Assembly (NCBI GenBank): GCA_035651635.1
Contig: DASRFK010000283.1
Coordinates: forward strand, 1-39,114
From: JANXQE01 sp035651635
GTDB lineage: Bacteria; Verrucomicrobiota; Verrucomicrobiia; Limisphaerales; UBA8199
Reading direction: 5' to 3'
Length of the DNA stretch: 39,114 bases
Part shown: in pieces, positions 21,001-27,275 of the stretch
How the letters are laid out: every line of letters begins with the position of its first letter
Position numbering within the stretch: position 1 is the stretch's first letter
Program-made: the position numbers and the translations under genes
The notes under the pieces: generated by a model
What the model was told of the DNA's origin: nothing
What the model saw: the letters and a program-made list of their open reading frames with translations, nothing else
Database searches by the model: none

Positions 21001-21863
21001 GTGCCCGCATTGGTGAAGGGCGCGCTCGAGGAGACCTGAATACTACCGCCGCTCCACTGAAACAGGGAGCCCGGCAGATTTAGCGTCAGACCTCCCTGCC
21101 CGGCGTGGAGCCTGCCGGTGCTGAGCAGCACGGTTCCCGCGCCGCTGCCGTTGAAATTACCGTAAGCATTGACGTCTTGGTCGTTCGGCACGAGGTCCAG
21201 GGTTGCCCCGTTCGCCACGCTAAAGAAGCAGTCACCGAAATAGCTGCTACTGCTCCCGGGCAAGGCCAGCGTGCCGGAGGCGACCGTGAAGGTGGTGTTG
21301 GTTGCCAGCACAGCCAAGCCGGGATCAATTGTAAAAGTGCCCGTTCCACCTGACTTATTCATCGTCCCGCCGCTGAACACCAAAAGGAGAGGCCCGGCGC
21401 CTCCGCCGCCTCCCTGGGCAATGCCTCCGTCGGCTTGAAAACTGTAGGCATGGGCCCCAAGAACGGAGCTGGCCTGGAAGTTGAGCGCGCCGCCAGCTTG
21501 CAGGGTGAGGCTGTTGATGCTCACTTGCAGGTCCAGGTTCGCCGGACCACCCTGAGTCCCGATAACCACGTCGTCGGTGGAATTGGTGGGGGGGTTCGGT
21601 GTGCTCCAATTGCTGGGCGCCACCTCCAGGGACTGGCCATTCGAACATGGATCTCCCAAGGCCAGCGCCTGGCTCCAGTTATTATCGTTAGGCCAAAAAT
21701 AGCTTACCTGGGTGCCATCGTGAACACAGATATTGGTTTGCCCAAAGGCCTGGCGATTCCAAGTAACGGGCTGGGCTGGTAAATGCAAAGTCAGAGAAAA
21801 GGCCGAAGCGGCACAGATCCCCAGAAAGCTGCTGAAAAAGGGCTTCATCTTTTGTGATTTCAT
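18036..21863 (-). CDS. Large secreted beta-repeat (autotransporter-like) protein with five long repeats
   Basis: The 1275-residue protein starts with a signal peptide (MKPFFSSFLGICAASAFSLT from the second Met; the first is five codons earlier). Residues 218-1110 hold five repeats of about 180-185 residues, each with the order LDLTGG..P.WSG, GPGxVLLQxGxL, NLPGSLFQWxGG, PFTNAGTM, FFNAGTMxQ, FDLxNDAPIT, NYGLFRKSxGT and GTIEVDxGTLTL. NLPG falls at 263, 447, 627, 810 and 995. The Gly/Asn/Thr-rich pattern implies a beta-helix. Residues 1110-1200 resemble autotransporter-associated repeats, and the end (GQSYTIQRNDDLAATNWVFY ... HRFFRIRQP) is a tail also present in two other proteins here. No translocator barrel is visible. 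The role is unknown; a surface or extracellular structure is likely. Confidence 0.85.
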   Translation of the reverse strand: MKSQKMKPFFSSFLGICAASAFSLTLHLPAQPVTWNRQAFGQTNICVHDGTQVSYFWPNDNNWSQALALGDPCSNGQSLEVAPSNWSTPNPPTNSTDDVVIGTQGGPANLDLQVSINSLTLQAGGALNFQASSVLGAHAYSFQADGGIAQGGGGGAGPLLLVFSGGTMNKSGGTGTFTIDPGLAVLATNTTFTVASGTLALPGSSSSYFGDCFFSVANGATLDLVPNDQDVNAYGNFNGSGAGTVLLSTGRLHAGQGGLTLNLPGSLFQWSGGSIQVSSSAPFTNAGTINLSGGNISGASFFNSGTMIQSGIGGLNLQGSSGMTILTSAVFDLRNDAPVTDNGGGGAVPFINNYGSVRKSGGVSDSIINTRFSNLGGMIEVDVGTLTLGNGGTSSNATLVVSNSAVLDLTGGSDSTWSGQVTGHGPGHVLLQSGNLSTGAGGLTLNLPGSIFNWSGGNLNVSDSLLAPFTNLGAMTLSGGRAAGGGFFNAGTMTQTGGGGLTVHGTVNNLVSGLFDLRNDAAITSDTGGTINNYGLFRKSAGTNSAIQINFNNQSGTIEVDSGTLSLAGGGVNSNATLIVSNAAVLDVTGGVNPVWSGLINGSGAGEVLLGNGGTLIAGPGGLVLNLPRSLFQWAGGSLDTSQNPFTNSGSMILSGADELGVNFWNQGNLVQTGTNGLNIQAGSGMNNLTGGLFDLQNDAPITAAGGGGGGPFIFNYGLFRKSAGTSNSIVIPYFNNQTGTIEVDTGTLTLANNGTSSNAILVVSNAATLDLTGGANPTWSGLIRGQGAGRVLLQGGTLQIAAGGLTANLPGSLFQWVGGTIQDGTSAPFTNAGTMTVSGGTAAGPSFFNAGTIIQSGTSGLNIHNNSAVFNLIGSIIDLQNDAPVTAFGGGGNSGGIINYGLFRKSGGTSNSIVNPYFNNLGGTIEVDSGTLTLAGNGPTSNATLIVKSGAVLDITGGANPAWSGLVTGTGPGQVLLQSGTLHTGPGGVTVNLPGPVFQWAGGQIQVSDSAPFTNAGTLNVSGGMVGGNTFFNAGTMLLVGTNGLDDHGLINNLPGALFDLQSDAPIMEGSINNYGLLRKSMGTNVSVISDVNNQNGDIEVDSGTISLTGGFPDNYVQGSGTFTVKLGGTNSGQFGQLQCNNATLSGPLNVSIASNFAPARGNQFPILSSSSLSGTFSALNVPQGISVIYTNNSVILVVTSSVPAQLTGPSISNGSFSFSLQTVSGQSYTIQRNDDLAATNWVFYTNLVGNGLPMQVLSPIINVPHRFFRIRQP
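18534..21212 (-). repeat. Five protein-coding repeats of about 550 bp
   Basis: Within the beta-repeat gene the motif NLPG recurs at 184, 180, 183 and 185 residue intervals, so the DNA period is 540-555 bp. Copies have diverged clearly in sequence while keeping motif order, which suggests old duplications rather than a fresh expansion. Confidence 0.8.
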
Positions 21864-22118
21864 AAGTTCAGCGCAAGAAGACCAAAAACATTACACACCC
21901 GTGCCGGTCATTCGCGCCCAAGTGAGGTGGGGCTGATGGACTCCAACAGGTGCGAGATGTTCCGGGGGATACGTGGTTTGAAGGATCGCCATCGGCCAGG
22001 TGTTGCCCTGGCACAGTCGAACGCCGGCGGCTGCGGGGAGCAATTCGATTCTGCAGACGCATCAGCATGCCGAAGTCTTGGCATGCTCTGACCATTCTTA
22101 TACGATTGCCTAAAGCCC

Positions 22119-22844
22119 ATGGCCGAAACGCAACGGCATGCCGAATTCCCGCCGACCAAATGGAGCGTCATCCAAAAGGCGGCCGGCGCATCTTCGGCGT
22201 CTTCGCACGCGGCTTTGGAGGATCTCTGCCGGGCCTATTGGCCGCCACTCTATGCGTTTCTGCGCCGATCGGGACACGACCCGGATAAGGCAAAAGACCT
22301 GGTTCAGGGATATTTAGCCCGGTTGCTTGAACGAGGTGACCTCGGAAATATCGGCCCTGAGAAAGGACGCTTTCGTTCCTACCTTCTGTCGGGTCTGCGC
22401 AATTTCCTGGTGAGCAACCTCCGCCACGAGGTGGCGCAGAAACGAGGAGGGACGCAGTTAACCTTTTCGATGGACGCAAGCGATCTCGAAGCTGCGCTCG
22501 CTCAGAATGTGGCGGATACGCAAACACCTGACCTGGCCTACGATCGGCAATGGGCGGAAACGATTCTGGATCATGCTCTGGAAGCTCTGGAAAAAGAGCA
22601 TACCGCGCGCGGGAAAGGGCCGCTTTATGCCCTGCTAAAGCCTGTTTTGACAGCGGAAACTGTGGAGGACTATGCATCGCTCGGCGACGGGCTGGGAATG
22701 ACTCCCGGAGCCGTTGCGGTCGCGGTGCATCGGTTACGGCTGCGACTACGGGCCCTGGTCCGCGCCGAGGTCGCCCAGAGTGTCGGGTCCGAAGCTGAGC
22801 TTGAGGAAGAGATGCGCAGTTTGTTTGCGGCGCTTTCCGGGTGA
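22119..22844 (+). CDS. ECF-type RNA polymerase sigma factor of the kinase-linked group
   Basis: The 241-residue protein has a region 2 typical of sigma factors from Planctomycetes/Verrucomicrobiota: EFPPTKWSVIQKA near the start, LEDLCRAYWPPLYAFLRRSG, then DPDKAKDLVQGYLARLLERG and GRFRSYLLSGLRNFLVSNLR. The C-terminal half has a region 4-like helix-turn-helix around YASLGDGLGMTPGAVAVAVHRLRLRLR. It is longer than ordinary ECF factors by a linker (about 125-185), usual for this group. The Ser/Thr kinase gene starts 42 bp downstream on the same strand, a recurrent pairing in these phyla, so the two probably form one signalling unit. No separate anti-sigma gene is visible next to it. Confidence 0.9.
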   Translation: MAETQRHAEFPPTKWSVIQKAAGASSASSHAALEDLCRAYWPPLYAFLRRSGHDPDKAKDLVQGYLARLLERGDLGNIGPEKGRFRSYLLSGLRNFLVSNLRHEVAQKRGGTQLTFSMDASDLEAALAQNVADTQTPDLAYDRQWAETILDHALEALEKEHTARGKGPLYALLKPVLTAETVEDYASLGDGLGMTPGAVAVAVHRLRLRLRALVRAEVAQSVGSEAELEEEMRSLFAALSG

Positions 22845-22886
22845 ATAAAAGCGTAACCCAACCGCGGTTTTTGCGCTGATATAGTG

Positions 22887-25800
22887 ATGAGCTCGCAACC
22901 TCCAGAGACAGGCAGCAGATGTCCGCGCTGTGGGAGGTCGCTGCTGCATTCTCGAGGCCTATGCACTCGGTGTTTAGGCCGGCTGGTCTTTGCCCCGGAG
23001 ATGCCGCCCCCGGCCAATCTACCAGGTCCACCCGGCACAAGCCGCTGGCTGGGGGATTATGAACTGATCGAGGAAATCGCCCGGGGCGGAATGGGCAAGG
23101 TTTATCGTGCGCGCCAGCTCAGTTTGAATCGCGAGGTGGCGGTTAAGGTAATGCTGCACGGAGCCTTCTCGTCGGCTGAGGATGTGGATAGGTTCCGCGC
23201 GGAGGCATCGGCGGCCGCCACCCTGAAACATCCAGGAATTACCGCGATTCACGAAGTGGGAGAAATCGAGGGTCAGCACTATTTCTCGATGGACCTAATC
23301 GCGGGCCGCGATCTGGGCATGATCGCTCGAGACGGGCCATTACCGGTCCGCCAAGCCGCCGAAGTGCTGTCACAAATCGCCGACGCCGTCCAGCACGCCC
23401 ATGACCACGGTGTTTTGCACCGTGATCTGAAACCGTCGAATATCATCCTGGATCTGCGGGGCCAGGCGCATGTAACTGATTTCGGACTGGCGCGGTGTGC
23501 TAATGCGGAAAACAATTTAACGCAGTCCGGGACGATGCTAGGCACGCCGGGTTACATTTCCCCGGAACAGGCGGCGGCAAAACGCGGCATCGGTCCCGCC
23601 ACCGACATTTATTCACTCGGCGCCGTGCTTTATCACTTGCTGACCGGCCGCGCTCCGTTTGTGGGCGAAACTCCTTCGGCGATTCTGCGGCAGGTTGAGG
23701 AATGCGACCCGGTTGCTCCGGGCTCGCTCAATCCAGCAACGCCCAAGGACCTCGAAACCATCTGCCTCAAATGCCTGCAAAAGGACCCTGGGCGGCGCTA
23801 TGCCACTGCCACTGAATTGAGGGAGGATTTGGGTCGCTTTCTGCGCCACGAGCCGATCCATGCCCGCCAGACCAGCGCCCTGGAACAAGCGCGGCGCTGG
23901 TGCCGTCGGCGACCTGCGCTGGCGGCAGCCCTGGCCGGCATCGCCCTTTTGTTAATTGTTATCAGCGCCAGTTCAACCGTTTCGGCTCATCGCATCAATT
24001 ACCTGCGACAGGTGGCCTACACGAATCTGTATGCCGCCGACATGCGCCTGGCTTTGCAAGCCGTGGACGAGAGCAAATTCGGCGCCGCCGTCGATCTGCT
24101 TCGACGCCATCGCCCAAACTCAAGCGAGCCGGACCTGCGCGGATTTGAATGGTATTACCTTTGGGACAAGTGCCGGAGCGACGAAGTCGCTACGCTCGGC
24201 CGTCATACGGACCAGGCGCAGCGCGCGGCCTTCTCACCCGATGGGCGCCTGGTCGCCACGGCGGCGGCGGACGTGAAGGTCTGGAATGTGATCGATCATC
24301 ACCTCGTAGGCCACTTTGCACAGGCAGGGTTCGTATGGGCCTTAGGATTCTCTGCCGACAATCGCCGGCTGGCCGCCGCCTTCCAGGACGTTTGCCTCGT
24401 CTGCTACGATGTGGCCGAGAGCCGCACGATTGGAACCCTCACCAATCTGGGGATACGCCCACTAGCTCTTGAGTGGGACGCCGGCAAGCCCTGGTTGCGG
24501 ATTTTTGGTGCCGAACAATCTTACTGCTGGGATACCAGCGGCGCCTTGCTCACCAGGACGAACGGGATGGGCAAGGGGATCCAGCGCCTCGCCACTGCTT
24601 CCGGCGGGCACAGAGCCGTGGCCGCACGAACTGCCTACGATCTAAGTGTCCTGGACCTCTCCAAATCCAGTCAGATCGGCGAGGTAAAGCTGGGCGCTCC
24701 CATCCGCTCGCTGGCCATATCTCCGGACGGAGAGACCACCGTCACCGGGGATTATGCCGGCAATTTGGAAGTGCGTCCGGTCTCAAACCTGCAGGAGGCC
24801 CGGCTCATCAAAGACCATCGAGGCATGATTGCCACGGAAAGTTTCTCTTCCGACGGCGCCTGGCTGGCCAGCGGCGGAGTCGATCAACTGATCCATCTTT
24901 GGAATACGACCAATTGGACCAAGGCGCGAATGCTGCGCGGGCACCGCAGCGCTATTTTTGCAATCGCTTTTTCTCCTGACTCGCGTTGGCTGGTTTCCGG
25001 CGACAAGACCGGCGAAATAAAGCTGTGGAGCCTGGCCAACAACAACGAACAAATGGCCACCTCAGGTTCCGGGGGCGGGATCCTGGCAGCGGACGGATCG
25101 AGTTTGGCCTTCGAGAATTCAAATCGAGTTTCGGTAATTTGCCCGGTGGGCGGCCGGGCTGTCGAATTGGGAGCCGACACCCTGACGGGGACCCTGCCCT
25201 GTGCGGTTTCGTCAAACGGCTTTGTCATGCAGGACGCCTCCAGCGGCGCCTCCCTGCTGCGTTCTGGCGAAGACGGGCGACACAACCGATTGCCTGCATG
25301 CCTGCCCAACTCGGTTAAAGCCCTCTCGCCGGATGGGCATTACTATGTTTACTTCGATCCGGAGACACACGCGCCGACCGTTTGGGACACCTTCGAACAT
25401 CGCCAATTGTGCCGGATCACCAATGCCCCCTTTGCCGCAAGCGCCCCCGCGATCGCCGCGGATAATTACCATTTCGCAGTGGGTTCACCGGACGGACAAG
25501 TGTATGTCTCGGACCTGCGCAATGGGGCGGCGCTGGCGCGCTTCCAAGCGCACCATGGATGGTGTTATGCCTGTGCCTTCTCTCCTGACGCACATCGATT
25601 AGCAACGGCCGGATTTGATGGCATGGCCATCGTTTGGGAGACGGAGTCCGGGAGAAAGATCGCCGAGTTCCGGTCCAGCGCCGACGCGTATTGGAGTGTC
25701 GCCCTTTCACCCGACGGGCGCAGAATCGCGGCCGGAACCGGTGAATCCACCGTCGTGCTGTGGGATGTTGCTAGTCAACAGGAAGTGGCCAACCTGGTTG

Positions 25801-25985
25801 TGAGCGAGCGCATCTCGCCCGTCGAAGGCGGCCTACGATTCACCCCGGACGGGACAGCCCTGATTTTCGCCCGCCCCGATAGCTGGAAAATCTGGCTGGC
25901 GCCGAAGTTGCCGGATGACCGGGCTAGAGCCAGGGGAAGCCATGGCTCCGGTCAATTTGAACCTGAAGCGAAGCAAAACAGATGA
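22887..25985 (+). CDS. Membrane Ser/Thr protein kinase with zinc ribbon and C-terminal WD40 propeller
   Basis: The start is taken as the ATG at 22887 (a GTG lies one codon before), giving 1032 residues. Order: zinc ribbon with Cys12, 15, 26 and 29 (CPRC ... CTRC); kinase domain with glycine loop ARGGMGKVY (65-73), Lys87, HRDLKPSN (178-185), DFG (198-200) and GTPGYISPEQ; TM at about 343-366 (AAALAGIALLLIVISASS); then a WD40-like region from about 420 with blades such as FSPDGRLVATAAADVKVWN and FSPDSRWLVSGDKTGEIKLW. All key kinase residues are present, so it should be active. The single TM helix puts the propeller outside the membrane, possibly as sensor. It follows the sigma factor by 42 bp, and its last 34 bp overlap the convergent PQQ-like gene. 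Confidence 0.93.
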   Translation: MSSQPPETGSRCPRCGRSLLHSRGLCTRCLGRLVFAPEMPPPANLPGPPGTSRWLGDYELIEEIARGGMGKVYRARQLSLNREVAVKVMLHGAFSSAEDVDRFRAEASAAATLKHPGITAIHEVGEIEGQHYFSMDLIAGRDLGMIARDGPLPVRQAAEVLSQIADAVQHAHDHGVLHRDLKPSNIILDLRGQAHVTDFGLARCANAENNLTQSGTMLGTPGYISPEQAAAKRGIGPATDIYSLGAVLYHLLTGRAPFVGETPSAILRQVEECDPVAPGSLNPATPKDLETICLKCLQKDPGRRYATATELREDLGRFLRHEPIHARQTSALEQARRWCRRRPALAAALAGIALLLIVISASSTVSAHRINYLRQVAYTNLYAADMRLALQAVDESKFGAAVDLLRRHRPNSSEPDLRGFEWYYLWDKCRSDEVATLGRHTDQAQRAAFSPDGRLVATAAADVKVWNVIDHHLVGHFAQAGFVWALGFSADNRRLAAAFQDVCLVCYDVAESRTIGTLTNLGIRPLALEWDAGKPWLRIFGAEQSYCWDTSGALLTRTNGMGKGIQRLATASGGHRAVAARTAYDLSVLDLSKSSQIGEVKLGAPIRSLAISPDGETTVTGDYAGNLEVRPVSNLQEARLIKDHRGMIATESFSSDGAWLASGGVDQLIHLWNTTNWTKARMLRGHRSAIFAIAFSPDSRWLVSGDKTGEIKLWSLANNNEQMATSGSGGGILAADGSSLAFENSNRVSVICPVGGRAVELGADTLTGTLPCAVSSNGFVMQDASSGASLLRSGEDGRHNRLPACLPNSVKALSPDGHYYVYFDPETHAPTVWDTFEHRQLCRITNAPFAASAPAIAADNYHFAVGSPDGQVYVSDLRNGAALARFQAHHGWCYACAFSPDAHRLATAGFDGMAIVWETESGRKIAEFRSSADAYWSVALSPDGRRIAAGTGESTVVLWDVASQQEVANLVVSERISPVEGGLRFTPDGTALIFARPDSWKIWLAPKLPDDRARARGSHGSGQFEPEAKQNR

Positions 25986-27250
25986 TGCTCGCCACGCAGG
26001 AAGAGACGGTTGGCGACGGCGACCGGCGAGGCAATCAATTGCTCGCCGAGTTTGTTCTCGGAGAGCAGTTCGAACTTGGGTTGAATCGAGGCAACGAAAA
26101 CAACTCCATCCTCACGAGCGGCATATAACTTGTCGCCGGCAATCAACGGCGAAGCATAAAAGTTATGGCTGGACTTGGGAAAGGCGTCTTTCCAGCGCGT
26201 TTCTCCGCTTGCCGGATCCAGACACTCCAGCTCGCCGCGGTCGCGCAAAATATAGAGCTCCCCGTCGGCCACAGCGGGAGTAGGCACGAAGGTGCCCGTA
26301 TCTTCGCGTTTCCAAGCTCGATGTGTGACGGTCACGTCCCCTGCCCCGCCCAATTTAATGCCGTACAAACGGGGTTGCCCGCGATCGGCACGACCGCAGG
26401 CGACAATTGCGATGTCGCCGCAGACGACCGGAGAGGCAACCGCCGGCCAATTGGGCACCGCCTGCGGATTAAAGTCATCACAAGACCAGAGCATTTTTCC
26501 GGTTGCGATGTCGTGGCTGGTCAGGTGCTGCGCCCCCCAAACCAGGACCGATTGCCGGCCATGCTCCTGAATCAGCAAGGGCGTATCGTAAGCATGATCG
26601 CCTTCAACGGGAGTTTCGAAATTCCGCGCGACTTTCCAATGCAAGCCTCCGGTTAATTTGTCGAATGCCGCCAGCCACGAATCGCCCCCATGCATCCGCG
26701 CCACAATCACGTCGGTTCCCGTCAGCACCGGCGAAGTGCCCTGGTCCCAATACAGATTTTCCGGGCCGAAGGCGGAAATCAGGTTCGTTTGCCAACGGAC
26801 ATTGCCATCGAGGTCCAGCCCGGCCAGCGTGCCGCTTTTGAATCGCACGAACAGGCCCTTTCCGTCGGTGACCGCGGAAGGATTGCTGCCGGAACCGTTG
26901 CGGTGGGCTCCGGGTGATTGCGCGCCGAAGGCAGTCACCCAACGAGGTTTGCCGTTCCAATCGAAAGCGAATGCAGCATCGAGGTTGTTGGTCGGTGCGG
27001 TAAGGAAAATCTCTTTATTCCAGATGATTGGAGTCGAGCAGCCTTTGCCTGGCAGGTCGGCTTTCCAGAGGGCATTGCCGGCGTTTAGATCGGAGGGATA
27101 AGTACCGGGCTCCGCCGAGCCATTGTCGTGCGGACCGCGCCAGGCGGGCCAGTTGGGTTGCGGTTGGGCAACTGCCGTGGCAAGGCTGCAGCATAGGATT
27201 ATCAACCGCAGCAACAGCACTTTGCTTGGGCCCGACGGCTTGATTTGCAT
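25952..27250 (-). CDS. Secreted PQQ-like beta-propeller protein
   Basis: The Met at 27250 gives a clear signal peptide (KVLLLRLIILCCSLATAVAQ) and 432 residues. Another Met at 27283 would overlap the upstream stop (ATGATTGA) but gives a poor signal. The mature start NWPAWRGPHDNGSAEPG is the typical opening of the PQQ-binding-like/BamB-type propellers abundant in Planctomycetes and Verrucomicrobiota. Later blades include FVRFKSGTLAGLDLDGNVRW, LAAFDKLTGGLHWKV, VAVANRLFLRGEHHLFCFA and similar W-containing units. No catalytic dehydrogenase residues are evident, so binding or a structural role is as likely as an enzyme. It follows the YncE/phosphoesterase gene by 25 bp and is probably co-transcribed with it. 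Its 3' end overlaps the kinase gene by 34 bp on the opposite strand. Confidence 0.88.
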   Translation of the reverse strand: MQIKPSGPSKVLLLRLIILCCSLATAVAQPQPNWPAWRGPHDNGSAEPGTYPSDLNAGNALWKADLPGKGCSTPIIWNKEIFLTAPTNNLDAAFAFDWNGKPRWVTAFGAQSPGAHRNGSGSNPSAVTDGKGLFVRFKSGTLAGLDLDGNVRWQTNLISAFGPENLYWDQGTSPVLTGTDVIVARMHGGDSWLAAFDKLTGGLHWKVARNFETPVEGDHAYDTPLLIQEHGRQSVLVWGAQHLTSHDIATGKMLWSCDDFNPQAVPNWPAVASPVVCGDIAIVACGRADRGQPRLYGIKLGGAGDVTVTHRAWKREDTGTFVPTPAVADGELYILRDRGELECLDPASGETRWKDAFPKSSHNFYASPLIAGDKLYAAREDGVVFVASIQPKFELLSENKLGEQLIASPVAVANRLFLRGEHHLFCFASGSN

Positions 27251-27275
27251 AAAGACCGGTGAGAAGAAAACCAGC

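Noticed and set aside
18534..21212. Possible CRISPR array or tandem satellite
   Set aside because: The repeats are 540-555 bp long, diverged and in one coding frame, so they are protein repeats.
22168..23040. 290-codon minus-strand frame opposite the sigma factor and kinase start
   Set aside because: Antisense to two clear genes and rich in Pro/Arg, typical of a shadow frame.
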